The notes: generated from the letters alone by a model not told the origin. A DNA stretch of 64,000 nt from Polaromonas sp. AER18D-145 (GCF_002379095.1 NZ_NBZV01000021.1:1-64000); one strand, 5' to 3'; positions 8,015-16,256 are shown, numbered from the stretch's first letter. Numbers and translations are program-made.

Positions 8015-9007
8015 ATGAATAGTGGAAAAATGAGCTGGCTTTCTGCCGGCATCATGATCGTCTCGATGTTTGCATTGGGTGTGGTCTGGCTAGCCCGGAA
8101 CGCGCTCAAGGTGGCAATTTGGACGGCATCGAAACTAGCCAAAGCCAAAGCCAAAGCCAAAGCCTTGCGCAAAAGCAATTCAGATGCACTCGCAGCGCAA
8201 GCTCAGCGGTCCGGTGCGAACCTGACTGTTCCAGTTGAGCGCGAGTTCGCGCCGGCAGCTGCTGTCGGCGCAAAACCGAATCAGCAGGAGGAGTTCATCG
8301 CAGCGGACCGTATCGTTACGATCCGCCTGGACCCATCAGTTGCGGTGGTGCATCTTCGTGTTTACAAGTCGCAAGGCCTGGTGAAACGCGAAATGATTGT
8401 GACGGAGCCACGGCTGCGGGGCTTGCTCCAAGGCAGGCGGCACACGTTGACGGATGCCAAATACGACCCAGCGATGGGACTCGATGACATCAAGGATGAG
8501 ACAGTGAACCTGGTGCAGGATTTGATCAACTTGAAGGGCAACACGAAAGTCAAGGCTTTCAAACCTGTACCTGAGCCGAAGCCAATGCCCAACGCGCCGG
8601 CAAAACCGGCACCAAAGGCCGAAGTGAAGGTGGCGCTTGCGCCAGCTCCACAGATGGCTACATCGGCGAAGCGCGAACCCAAACCTTTGCCGCCGGCAAA
8701 GACCTTTGCCCCTCGGGTCGAGACAGGCGTCACCTTTGAGGGCCTCTTGATTGCCGCGGGAACGCGGGTGATGTCGCCGCAAGGCCGCGCCCCGTACGAG
8801 ACCTTCGAGGCGAAGCTCCGGCTGGCCAATGGCGTGGATCTACCCCTTCGCGGGCTGGAGCTTGATCGGGAGCTGCAGGCGATGGGTGTGAAGATTGGCG
8901 AGAATGTGGCGATTACCCCGCTGGGGAAAGTGCCAGTTTCGCTCGCAGGTGGTGAGGAAGGCTTCAAAAACATGTATCGTGTTGTACGAACTGGAGAAGC
9001 ACACTGA
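8015..9007 (+). CDS. Membrane-anchored hypothetical protein with Pro/Lys-rich middle
   Basis: A 330-aa protein, start supported by AAGAGGAAC nine bases upstream. One N-terminal membrane segment (about residues 8-28) is followed by a strongly basic Ala-Lys repeat (AKAKAKAKALRK) coded by tandem GCCAAA units. Residues about 95-175 appear folded (beta-rich, RIVTIRLDPSVAVVHLRVY); 180-235 is a Pro/Ala/Lys linker; the C-terminal 85 residues form a second small domain. Probably an inner-membrane protein with a long cytoplasmic part that could bind nucleic acid or the ATPase. Family unknown. Confidence 0.6.
   Translation: MNSGKMSWLSAGIMIVSMFALGVVWLARNALKVAIWTASKLAKAKAKAKALRKSNSDALAAQAQRSGANLTVPVEREFAPAAAVGAKPNQQEEFIAADRIVTIRLDPSVAVVHLRVYKSQGLVKREMIVTEPRLRGLLQGRRHTLTDAKYDPAMGLDDIKDETVNLVQDLINLKGNTKVKAFKPVPEPKPMPNAPAKPAPKAEVKVALAPAPQMATSAKREPKPLPPAKTFAPRVETGVTFEGLLIAAGTRVMSPQGRAPYETFEAKLRLANGVDLPLRGLELDRELQAMGVKIGENVAITPLGKVPVSLAGGEEGFKNMYRVVRTGEAH
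8138..8164 (+). repeat. Tandem GCCAAA hexamer
   Basis: Four and a half copies of GCCAAA, in frame, encoding Ala-Lys repeats right after the membrane segment of the 330-aa protein. In-frame hexamers can vary in number without breaking the gene. Confidence 0.9.
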
Positions 9008-9474
9008 TGTTGATGATGACTGCACACGGACGCCTCGGTCACCAGCCTGAGCTCAAGCTGCTCCCCACAGGGGGGGTGGTCTGTGAGTTTCGGCTGCTGG
9101 CTTCGAGGTTTGCCAAGGGCGGCGAAGTAACAGAGGCGGCAACGTTCTTCTGCTACGGGGATATGGCTGAGGAATTCTGCTCAACCACCGTCAAGGGTCA
9201 AGAGATCTTTGCGACTGGCCATCAGGAAACCCAGCAATACACATCACCAGCTGGTGAGACGAAGACATTCGTGAAATATCGAATGAGCTGGTTTCAGCGA
9301 GGGCGCAAACCCATGGGTGAGCGTTCCTCGGGAGGCAACCAACATGCGCAGGGTAATGGCGAGCAGCGTGGAGCCGGAAACGGGCAACCAGCAGCCCAAC
9401 GCCGTCCACCGAACGAGAGTGTGCCAAGACAGCAGCCGCAACAGCGGGTGGGCGCCAGTGCCCGAGCTGCATGA
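9007..9474 (+). CDS. Single-stranded DNA-binding protein (SSB-like)
   Basis: A 155-aa protein. Residues 4-98 follow the SSB OB-fold: GRLGHQPELKLLPTGGVVCEFRLLASR at the start, TEAATFFCYGDMAEEF in the middle and KGQEIFATGHQETQQY, as in bacterial SSB. The rest is a Gly/Gln/Arg-rich disordered tail. The usual acidic tip (DDDIPF-like) is absent; the protein ends ASARAA, so it may not recruit the host partners that bind that tip. The start overlaps the previous stop (TGATG). Element-encoded SSBs protect DNA on entry into a recipient, and the neighbouring primase fits that role. Confidence 0.75.
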   Translation: MLMMTAHGRLGHQPELKLLPTGGVVCEFRLLASRFAKGGEVTEAATFFCYGDMAEEFCSTTVKGQEIFATGHQETQQYTSPAGETKTFVKYRMSWFQRGRKPMGERSSGGNQHAQGNGEQRGAGNGQPAAQRRPPNESVPRQQPQQRVGASARAA

Positions 9475-9545
9475 GCATGTCGTTGCACAAGCGTGACGGC
9501 TGTGATATCTGCGAGAATTGCGGCCACACTGGCAGCTGCGGTTAG
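9471..9545 (+). CDS. 24-aa cysteine-rich micro-ORF
   Basis: The ATG overlaps the SSB stop (ATGA), a layout typical of translational coupling. The peptide, MSMSLHKRDGC followed by DICENCGHTGSCG, has four Cys (CDICENCGHTGSC) and two His, enough to bind one zinc ion. It resembles half a zinc ribbon. It is too short for any family call and could be a chance frame, but the overlap and Cys pattern argue for expression. Confidence 0.35.
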   Translation: MSMSLHKRDGCDICENCGHTGSCG

Positions 9546-9617
9546 AGCAGGCCCTGGGCGGCGTTCAAAGCGCCTGGGGGATAGAAGAAGAGGTTCGCAC
9601 ATGCGGACCCGTGCAGG

Positions 9618-9866
9618 CTCTCGAAAGAGAGTCCTGCCACAAGACATTCCGAGTCTTGTGGCAGGATTCCTCCTCCCAGCAAACCGTAGTTTGCTTTCCA
9701 AACGTGGCTGGTCGCCATCGTTTGCACCCCTCGTTTCTTTGGCCTATATTGGCACCGTTCGGCCATGCCGTCCGCAGAACTCGTTTCTGCATTCATATCA
9801 ACCCCAGCGGGAATCCATCCCGCACGGGGTTATTGGGTTCCCGCTTTCCTTTTTGGAGAACCCAAT
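9618..9866 (+). promoter_or_regulatory. Stacked-hairpin leader of the DUF3150-like gene
   Basis: The 319 bases between the micro-ORF and 9865 hold no other gene. Hairpins: 9618-9631 (CTCTC, GAAA, GAGAG); 9632-9666, a perfect 14-bp stem with a 7-nt loop; 9678-9695 (AGCAAAC, CGTA, GTTTGCT); 9801-9830 (ACCCC..GGGGT enclosing GCGGGA/TCCCGC); and 9832-9866 (ATTGGGTTC / GAACCCAAT). The last stem includes the first two bases of the ATG at 9865, and the Shine-Dalgarno GGAG lies at its foot. Confidence 0.65.
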
Positions 9867-10995
9867 GACGAATAAATCCGTCGACGAAGCAATCACGAAA
9901 AAGTCCGTAGATGGACTGGTTTGTGTGAGTCTTGATGTGCATCTCTGGTCTGGACGTAAACGCCTCAAAAAAGAAGCGTTGATTGCCAAGAACCCGGAGT
10001 TCGCGAACCTTCCCCCCGAAACGTTGGCGACCTTGGGCTCGATCAAGATCTGCGACACCGACGATCTTGCGCCGTTTCTGAGCTTGAAGCGTGAAGCGGA
10101 AAAGCTCCTTGCCTACAACGGTCTGCCCCTTCTGGGGACGATCGGCATCCCGCAGGGCAAACTTGACGATGTCTACAAATCCTTGGTCCGCATCAAGGCC
10201 GAGTTTGATCAGACCGCGACCAGTTTCAAACGCCGTTTCGAAACGGCCATCGAGCTCTGGCGCGACCATCCCGACAACAAGGAATGGGCAGGTCTGATCA
10301 GCGACATCCCGACACCGGAACATGTTGCCGGCCGGCTGTCCTTCGGCTTCTACCTCTGCCGCGTGAGCGCACCGAGTAGCGAAGAGTTCAGCGATGCCAA
10401 CGCGATGTACGCAGAACAGATGACTGGCCTCAAGGGCGAGCTGTTTGCGGATGCTGCAAAAGAGGCGGAGATCCTGATCACCAAGTACCTGACCGGTGAC
10501 AACGGGTCAGGGGCAGTCACGAAGCGCGAGAAAGTGACCTGGAAGACTTTGCGGCCGCTCAAGCGCATCGGTGAGAAGTTCCAGAACTTCTCTTTCCTGG
10601 ATCCGACCTGCGAACCGCTGGCAAGGATGATCGACCACGTCTTGAAGCTCTTGCCGACCGACGGGCCGATTGACGGGGTGAACTTGATGCATGTTTGGAC
10701 AATCAGTCAAACCCTTGCCAACCCTGGGAAGGCAATGCGCATCGCCAGGCTCGCGTTCGAGTCTGAATCACCGGCCGAGGCGTTCGAGCAATTGCTCACT
10801 TTCGGCGGCGCTCCTGCCGCAACCTTTGAATCTCCGGCAGCTATCGCGGTGGAGACTTCAAATTCAGGGACCGGCGTTGACGCCGGGTTCCTGGATCAAC
10901 CGCACAGCGAACCTGCCCAGCCGGCGTCCCACGGGAACCAGCTGGAACGTACGGGCGCTGAAGCAGAGCAGCCGATGTTCATCGGCTTGTTCTGA
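9865..10995 (+). CDS. DUF3150-like protein
   Basis: A 376-aa soluble protein; the start at 9865 has GGAG six bases upstream. The N-terminus (VDGLVCVSLDVHLWSGRKRL) and the central helical region, including coiled-coil-like KSLVRIKAEFDQTATSFKRRFE, are reminiscent of DUF3150 proteins that travel with CobS/MoxR-like and CobT/VWA-like genes on phages and plasmids. The C-terminal 90 residues are low-complexity. It sits between the CobS-like and CobT-like genes, so it is probably the third component of that module. The family call is from memory of context and N-terminal pattern; biochemical role unknown. Confidence 0.6.
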   Translation: MTNKSVDEAITKKSVDGLVCVSLDVHLWSGRKRLKKEALIAKNPEFANLPPETLATLGSIKICDTDDLAPFLSLKREAEKLLAYNGLPLLGTIGIPQGKLDDVYKSLVRIKAEFDQTATSFKRRFETAIELWRDHPDNKEWAGLISDIPTPEHVAGRLSFGFYLCRVSAPSSEEFSDANAMYAEQMTGLKGELFADAAKEAEILITKYLTGDNGSGAVTKREKVTWKTLRPLKRIGEKFQNFSFLDPTCEPLARMIDHVLKLLPTDGPIDGVNLMHVWTISQTLANPGKAMRIARLAFESESPAEAFEQLLTFGGAPAATFESPAAIAVETSNSGTGVDAGFLDQPHSEPAQPASHGNQLERTGAEAEQPMFIGLF

Positions 10996-11008
10996 TCCGA
11001 TAAACCAC

Positions 11009-11032
11009 CCCCTGGCGCTCTGGCGTCAGGGG
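11009..11032 (+). promoter_or_regulatory. Hairpin before the CobT-like gene
   Basis: CCCCTG (11009-11014) and CAGGGG (11027-11032) enclose a partly paired GCGC..GCGT loop. The 3' arm leads directly into GGGGAG, the nearest Shine-Dalgarno-like sequence of the gene at 11048. Simpler than the other leaders of the window but the same type. Confidence 0.5.
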
Positions 11033-11047
11033 AGCTTGGAATACACA

Positions 11048-13414
11048 ATGACCAACTTGGTACAAATGAAGATTGCAACGGCGATGAAGACCATAGCCGG
11101 TTTCCTCTCGTTGATCGTCGGTCGAAAGGCCGTCATCGTATGGGGCCAGCCGGCTTCTTGCGGTGAGAACGGAGTCATTAGCCTCCCGCGTCCAAAAACG
11201 GGCGAGGCTGATGAAATTGCACTGCTAACACGGCAGGCCGTGCACGAAGCAGGGCATGATAGCCATACGGATTTCTCCGCATTGGATGGTGTCAGCGCGG
11301 AAATAAAGACGATTTTCAACACGCTTGAAGATCCGCGAATTGAGGCGGAGCAAATGAAGGAGTTCAGGGGCGCATCTCTGATCCTGAACCGAGGACTTGA
11401 TGCGACGTATCAATCCATTTTCGCAAAGCTCGACGCTTCGAAAGAAGAGCACCTGTCGATGATTCTTGCGGTGACGACGCTTACCAGGGGCTATCTTGCG
11501 ATGGCCGCCCATGACTCAATTCGGGAGTTGGGTCCCCAATTCCTAGCGAAGTTTGAGCCCGCTCTCACGTCGAAAATGCGCGACGCAGTGCAGGCGGCTG
11601 TATCAAAGCTTTCCAGCTGCGAGAACAGTGCCGATGTTGTCGCGCTCTCGCATGCGCTATTGAGTGCATTGAACGAACCCGCGCAAAGCGAGGCGCCCGA
11701 AGAACCAGCGGTTCCGGAGGTGCCTAACGATGGCGAGAAGGATTCGGCTACCCCGCCACCCGATGGCGAAGCGTCCGAGGAAGAGCAGCAGAGTAAGGCC
11801 GGCGAGGCACAGAAGCCGGAGGCCGATGTCCCTGACAATGCCGCGGCGCAGGGGAGCGACGGAAAGGAGTCCGCTGAGCCAAATGATGGCGCGGCACAAG
11901 GCAGCCCTGATGGTCCGGATGAAAACGACGGCGGTGAGCTTGACGGCGCGGAGGGCGATGACGCTGCCAGCGGTGAAGGAGCTCAATCGTCCGAGGGCGC
12001 GGAACCAGAATCGGCCGAGGGTCCGCAGGATGGGCAAGCTGGCTCCCAAACGACCGATAAAGCATCGGGTGAGGGGGCAGGAGAACCAACAGCGGAAGAG
12101 ACCCAAGAGGCGAACGCGAAGCACGGGGATGCGGAGTCGTCTCCCGGCAATGCCGCTCCAGACGGTCAAAAAACTGATGGTGGCGGCGATGGGCCGGCTA
12201 CAGGGGCGTCCACCGGGCAACCACGAGACCAGGGACAAGCAGACCAACCACAGCCGGCAAAGGAGGGCGGAGGCCAGGACCCTTTCGGGTCCGGTGTACC
12301 TGGTGGGAATGACTTGCCAGTGCCGATTGAGGACGGTGAGGCGGGAAATTCTGCGCATGCGCTGGAGGATTCCACCAAGCCGTTGGATCTCGCGTCTATC
12401 AACGGCCTTGACCTGGGGACGCTGCTCAAGCAGGCATACATTGACCAGTTTGGGCAACCGGACGTTGATGGGCAGCTTGAAGTTGCGGCAGAGCCAACGG
12501 AGGCGGACGAAGAGCTTACAGCGCACCTCAGAATCCTGATGGGTGACGCGGAAGCCAGCGGCGAACCACTGGAAGCGGTGCTCGCAGCCATTGAACTGGC
12601 AGTTGCTGCACAGGAGGCGGAAGAATCTTTGGGGCTGGCGGGTTCGGCTGCGGGAACTGGGAACGGCAGCGGCGCAGAGGTCCACCTGGATCTGGGTGTT
12701 CGCTTATCAGGTGTCCTGAGTAAGCTGGTTCGCGTCTTCACAAAAGAGCTGCAGGACAAGCGCCGGCGCCCGTCGAAATACGGGCAAACCGGTGGGCAGG
12801 TGGCAGGGGACCGTGTGTGGCGTCTCAAGCGATTGGGCGATACCAACGTGTTCCGCATCCGCAGGCCTGCATCAGGGATCGATGCGGCCGTGACGGTTCT
12901 GCTAGACCGATCGGCCTCGATGGAGCATGAGATCGTGGCTGCCGCAGAGGTGAGCGTGGCGTGCGCACAGGCATTGGAACGAATCTCAAAGGTGAGAACG
13001 TCAATTGAGATGTTCCCCGGCTACGACGCGTTTGTTGACGCGACGATGACACTGCAGTCATTTGGTGAGTCAACCAGACAAGCTGTAAAGCGGTTGGGGC
13101 AGATCAATGCCGCTGGCGGCACGCCGCTCGCGGCTGCGCTTCGCGAGGTACTTCCACGTTTGCTCAAGCAGCGGACCGAAAAGCACCTGGTGATTCTCGT
13201 GACCGACGGAAACCCCAGCAGCTTCGAGGAGGTCCAGGTGTTGATTGCGCAGGCGCAGGCTCAGGGTGTCGAATTCATGGGAATCGGCATGGGAGCACAT
13301 TGCCAGATCGAGCGGCTACTGCCGTACTCGATCCACATCGGGTCAACTTCCGAGTTGCCCGATGGACTGGAAAAGTTGTTCAGCGGCCGAATGGCCGAAA
13401 GACTGACAGCTTGA
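11048..13414 (+). CDS. CobT-like von Willebrand A protein with HExGH motif
   Basis: A 788-aa protein. The N-terminal domain contains HEAGH (about residue 64), a HExxH zinc-type motif also reminiscent of the CobT N-terminus. Residues about 220-450 are a very acidic, Gly/Ala/Glu/Asp/Pro-rich linker. The C-terminal third is a von Willebrand A domain with MIDAS residues LLDRSASM (D-x-S-x-S, about residue 620), a conserved Thr region (AAGGTPL) and VTDGNP. This is the standard partner of MoxR/CobS ATPases such as the one at 6228-7289. A hairpin precedes it and a double terminator follows. Likely a chaperone-type module for an unknown target. Confidence 0.8.
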   Translation: MTNLVQMKIATAMKTIAGFLSLIVGRKAVIVWGQPASCGENGVISLPRPKTGEADEIALLTRQAVHEAGHDSHTDFSALDGVSAEIKTIFNTLEDPRIEAEQMKEFRGASLILNRGLDATYQSIFAKLDASKEEHLSMILAVTTLTRGYLAMAAHDSIRELGPQFLAKFEPALTSKMRDAVQAAVSKLSSCENSADVVALSHALLSALNEPAQSEAPEEPAVPEVPNDGEKDSATPPPDGEASEEEQQSKAGEAQKPEADVPDNAAAQGSDGKESAEPNDGAAQGSPDGPDENDGGELDGAEGDDAASGEGAQSSEGAEPESAEGPQDGQAGSQTTDKASGEGAGEPTAEETQEANAKHGDAESSPGNAAPDGQKTDGGGDGPATGASTGQPRDQGQADQPQPAKEGGGQDPFGSGVPGGNDLPVPIEDGEAGNSAHALEDSTKPLDLASINGLDLGTLLKQAYIDQFGQPDVDGQLEVAAEPTEADEELTAHLRILMGDAEASGEPLEAVLAAIELAVAAQEAEESLGLAGSAAGTGNGSGAEVHLDLGVRLSGVLSKLVRVFTKELQDKRRRPSKYGQTGGQVAGDRVWRLKRLGDTNVFRIRRPASGIDAAVTVLLDRSASMEHEIVAAAEVSVACAQALERISKVRTSIEMFPGYDAFVDATMTLQSFGESTRQAVKRLGQINAAGGTPLAAALREVLPRLLKQRTEKHLVILVTDGNPSSFEEVQVLIAQAQAQGVEFMGIGMGAHCQIERLLPYSIHIGSTSELPDGLEKLFSGRMAERLTA

Positions 13415-13422
13415 AACTGAAG

Positions 13423-13457
13423 TCCCTACCTTTGCCGCGCAAAGGTGGGGGTTTTTT
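13423..13457 (+). terminator. Terminator of the CobT-like gene
   Basis: CCC.ACCTTTGC pairs with GCAAAGGT.GGG (stem about 13423-13451), followed by six T residues (13452-13457), just after the stop codon at 13414. Confidence 0.85.
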
Positions 13458-13486
13458 ACAGGGGCCCAACAAGGCCCCTGTAAAAA
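13453..13486. terminator. Second, bidirectional terminator
   Basis: TTTTTACAGGGGCC and GGCCCCTGTAAAAA form a near-perfect symmetrical hairpin, with T-runs on both strands. It overlaps the T-run of the preceding terminator and would also stop minus-strand transcription. Confidence 0.85.
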
Positions 13487-13623
13487 GCCAGCGTCCAGCA
13501 GGGAAGGGGGTAGTTTTTTGGGGGGTCGTGATCGTTGGACTGAGGATGGGAATTGATGGACAATCGCACTGTTTTCGCTATTTCGCGAACATCGCAGTCT
13601 CTCGAGGCTGCATTTATCTTTAA

Positions 13624-13688
13624 CCCTGTAGGGCCATGCGTCCCAACAGGGAAGCTCGGTCCTCTTTTTTATCGGAGGGATCATGAGC
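13624..13688 (+). promoter_or_regulatory. Hairpin leader holding the primase start signals
   Basis: CCCTGT/ACAGGG (13624-13651) encloses AGGG/TCCC. The next hairpin pairs GCTC (13654-13657) with GAGC (13685-13688) and CCTC (13661-13664) with GAGG (13675-13678), so the Shine-Dalgarno GGAGGG and the ATG at 13683 are both inside or flanked by stem. Confidence 0.6.
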
Positions 13689-14744
13689 GATAAGGCAGAA
13701 GATCTCGCGTTCGGCCGATGGCCGGACATTCTTACCGCGAGAGGCATGGACAGCGCCTTCTTCTCAGGACGGAATGGACCATGCCCCTTTTGCGGGGGCA
13801 AGGATCGGTACCGTTGGACTCAAAAGAAATACGGTGGTGTGTGGGTCTGCAGCGCAGGATGTACTGGCCGGAAGTACGCGTCAGGTTTCGCGATGTTGAT
13901 GCGACACATGGGCTTTACAACCTTTCGTGAAGCGGCTGACGACGTTCGGGACTACTTTGGGTGCAATCCCTCGGTTGCGCCGATTCCAAGGCTTCAGCGG
14001 CTCGCAATGTCAAATGCAATGACCCCTGAGCGGATCCAGCGTAATCGCGCCAGGATGCTCAAGTTCTGGAACGAGGCGCGCGAGGTCACCCAGGGCGATC
14101 CTGTGGCCAAGTACATGCAGAACCGCGTGCGAGGCATGGATTTCATGCCAAAGTGCCTGCGATTCCATCCAGCGCTGCAGTATTGGATGCCCGGGAAGGC
14201 AGTCGATGATCGACCGGTGTTGTTGGGCGAGTATCCAGCGATGCTGGCCTACGCTCAAGGGCCGAGTGGTGAGCTCGTTCAACTGCACAAGACTTATCTG
14301 ACTGCAGATGGTCAAAAGGCGGATGTGCCAGTGGCCAAGAAGACCGATCTTGGCGTAGGCGTAAATTCCTTTGCCGTTCGGATGATGGAGATGCGCGGGG
14401 ACACGCTTGGCGTCTGCGAGGGCATTGAAACGGGCTGGGCTTCGGCGATGCTGAAGAACATTCCCATCTGGCCGTGTCTCAATGGACCAGCCTTAGCCGC
14501 GTTTGAAGTGCCAGGCGATCTGAGCGCGCAGGTCCGCACTTTGATCATCTTCGCGGACTCGGACGAGTTGAAGCCGTCAGGTACCACGCAGAACGGTGGG
14601 ACGAAATGGAAGAGGGCGGGCAGCGAATATGCCGACAAGCTGGCCGAAAGGTGCCGCGCGCGGAATCTGAGGACGATGATTGTTCGACCTGCGAAGGTTG
14701 GCCATGACATGGCCAATTTCTGGAGTGCTCGAATTGCTGCTTAG
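13683..14744 (+). CDS. TOPRIM DNA primase (TraC/P4-type)
   Basis: A 353-aa primase. The N-terminal zinc finger has CPFCGGKDRYRW (Cys34, Cys37) and WVCSAGC (Cys56, Cys60). The TOPRIM core follows with VCEGIETGWA (catalytic Glu, about residue 246) and IIFADSDE (Asp-x-Asp, about 290). No helicase domain, so it resembles plasmid-type short primases that prime the incoming strand after conjugation. GGAGGG precedes the ATG, held in a hairpin. Two hairpins follow the stop, the second a true terminator into whose end a group II intron is inserted. Confidence 0.88.
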   Translation: MSDKAEDLAFGRWPDILTARGMDSAFFSGRNGPCPFCGGKDRYRWTQKKYGGVWVCSAGCTGRKYASGFAMLMRHMGFTTFREAADDVRDYFGCNPSVAPIPRLQRLAMSNAMTPERIQRNRARMLKFWNEAREVTQGDPVAKYMQNRVRGMDFMPKCLRFHPALQYWMPGKAVDDRPVLLGEYPAMLAYAQGPSGELVQLHKTYLTADGQKADVPVAKKTDLGVGVNSFAVRMMEMRGDTLGVCEGIETGWASAMLKNIPIWPCLNGPALAAFEVPGDLSAQVRTLIIFADSDELKPSGTTQNGGTKWKRAGSEYADKLAERCRARNLRTMIVRPAKVGHDMANFWSARIAA

Positions 14745-14755
14745 CTGCAGCTGAA

Positions 14756-14781
14756 AACGTGGGGCCTTTGCGCCCCACGTT
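14756..14781. terminator. Hairpin just after the primase gene
   Basis: AACGTGGGGC and GCCCCACGTT form a perfect 10-bp stem with a 6-nt loop, 12 nt after the stop. No T-run follows, so it is a weak terminator or an mRNA-end stabiliser. Confidence 0.55.
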
Positions 14782-14807
14782 GTCAAACCGAGTTTTTACG
14801 TTCATGG

Positions 14808-14840
14808 CGCCCTGCATTCATTTGCAGGGCGTTTTTTTTT
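14808..14840 (+). terminator. Rho-independent terminator, intron insertion site
   Basis: CGCCCTGCA / TGCAGGGCG (14808-14831) followed by nine T residues (14832-14840). The group II intron starts at the next base. Confidence 0.9.
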
Positions 14841-15489
14841 GTGCGCCCAGCATGGGCGCACTCCTGCGGGTGCAAGTCCCGCCGCAAGTTGACCAAGACG
14901 AGCGAAGCGAAGCGCAACTGCACAAGGGCGACCGAGTGTGGGAAGGAAGCGTGGAACATAAATCACGAGCCGATGGACAAGAACCACATAGAAGGGGTTG
15001 CCGACCAGGGCGAGCGGGCAAGAAACCGCAAAGCTCTTTTGGTCAAAGGTCAGGCGGCGTAAATGTGGCGGTTGTGTGATGAAGGAATGCGCCCCTTACC
15101 TGGGGAGATCTCGCCTCATGCCTGAAAGGGCGACGGTGCAAACCGGAGCGAGAAGTCAGCAGAGGCCGTAGTAGCCGTAGGCAAGGCCGCAGAGGCTGTA
15201 GACCGAAAGCGAAGGGCCGAAGGAATGGAAGGTATAGCCCTTGGGTTATCGAGATAGGAGTGCCTCAGATGTTCACGAAAGTGAAGCTCGTCACAATGCC
15301 GGAGCAGGTGAAGCTTGCAAGGGCGTGGCAGCGAGGGAACCGATCTCGCCGAACCCGAATCGGTGAAACCAGGTGTGCAGTAGGGCAACCGTCTGCATGA
15401 CCTCAACTATTCCAACCGCCCGGTGCGGACCCGCATGCCGGGTGGTGTGGGAGGGGAGTGAGTCACAATGACTCACCCCCTATCCCGAT
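14841..15489 (+). mobile_element. ORF-less group IIC-type intron (copy 1)
   Basis: The 649-nt element starts with GTGCGCCC (group II 5' end GTGYG) at the last T of a terminator, and ends ...CTATCCCGAT (AY end). Near the 3' end, 15413-15450 folds as domain V: CGC triad, then CCGG..GCGG / CCGC..CCGG; domain VI follows as a GAGTGAGTC/GACTCAC hairpin. The CGC triad and insertion behind a terminator are features of group IIC introns. The middle (GGGGAGATCT, AGAAGTCAGCAGAGG) matches the sequences that normally lead into domain IV, but no reverse transcriptase/maturase frame is present. It would need an enzyme supplied in trans. Confidence 0.85.
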
Positions 15490-15542
15490 TGCTCTGGCCA
15501 CCACAGCGCGCACGGCAAGTTGCGGCAGTGAGGCGGGTCTGG

Positions 15543-16256
15543 TCAGTGAGGCGTGGCCAACATCCCGTCCGGGCTGCGAAGGAGGGAGGCAATCTCCCCG
15601 AAATGGTGAATTCCGGAAGAATTCATCCGATCGCTGTCGACGGTTAACGCGCTGGTTATTGGCAGGATCAGGAATTCAGCCGAGTCCGTGCTGGCCCGCG
15701 GCCCTGCCATCACGGCACGCCCATTTGCGACTTCGATGCAGGTCCGAACTTCATATCGGTTCCGGACCCCTAGCAGGTAGAGATTGTCGACAGCCACATG
15801 CTGTGCGTCGGCTGGTCCACTGAAATTAACCACGAAGTCGTCCGTCTGAATTCCAAAACCCATTGCATCTTTTGATCTGAGGTATGTCCATTCGGCTGAC
15901 GAAGGGCCCCACGACCTGCCCTTTCTTGGGGGCATGCGCACAACAATGTTTTCCCCAGAGGTAAGTGGCTTGACAAGGCGTGTTTCAGGCGGATATTGAT
16001 TTAGAGAGTCATCCAGGAAGTATCCAGGTTGACATTTGGTAAGTGAGCAAATTCCCAGAAACAGGTCCCAGTCGGGAAGCATCAGGCCGTTGAGGAGGGT
16101 TGAAGCCAGGCCCTCGTCAATGGCGAGATTTTGCGAAAGCATTCGCGCTCGATCAAGGGGAGTGGCCGGATAGCGCATTTGGTCAAGGATTGCCTGCAGT
16201 CTGCTGGCAAACCGGCGCCCGAGAGCGTCTGGGGAGGTTTCAGAAGAAGAATTCAT
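15543..16256 (-). CDS. CI/S24-like transcriptional repressor
   Basis: A 237-aa protein. The N-terminal 75 residues are helical, with a helix-turn-helix-like pattern (LSQNLAIDEGLASTLLNGLMLPDWDLFLGI; two halves). The C-terminal half looks like the S24/LexA-type dimerisation domain (MGFGIQTDDFVVNF, then AVDNLYLLGVRNRYEVRTC), but I cannot identify the Ser/Lys self-cleavage pair with confidence. It is divergent from the FlhD/FlhC-like genes, which copies the arrangement of CI-like SetR and the activator genes in SXT-type elements. The probable role is repression of the activator operon. The gene converges on the intron. Confidence 0.55.
   Translation of the reverse strand: MNSSSETSPDALGRRFASRLQAILDQMRYPATPLDRARMLSQNLAIDEGLASTLLNGLMLPDWDLFLGICSLTKCQPGYFLDDSLNQYPPETRLVKPLTSGENIVVRMPPRKGRSWGPSSAEWTYLRSKDAMGFGIQTDDFVVNFSGPADAQHVAVDNLYLLGVRNRYEVRTCIEVANGRAVMAGPRASTDSAEFLILPITSALTVDSDRMNSSGIHHFGEIASLLRSPDGMLATPH

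Noticed and set aside
9632-9666. Perfect 14-bp hairpin as a terminator
   Set aside because: No T-run follows on either strand; it is one of several stacked hairpins before a start codon.
6228-13414. Cobalt chelatase for cobalamin synthesis
   Set aside because: CobS/CobT-like proteins are present but CobN and all other cobalamin genes are absent; the acidic linker and mobile context fit a MoxR-VWA chaperone.
14841-15489. Short frames inside intron copy 1
   Set aside because: They follow the intron's structured RNA and show no reverse transcriptase or maturase motifs.
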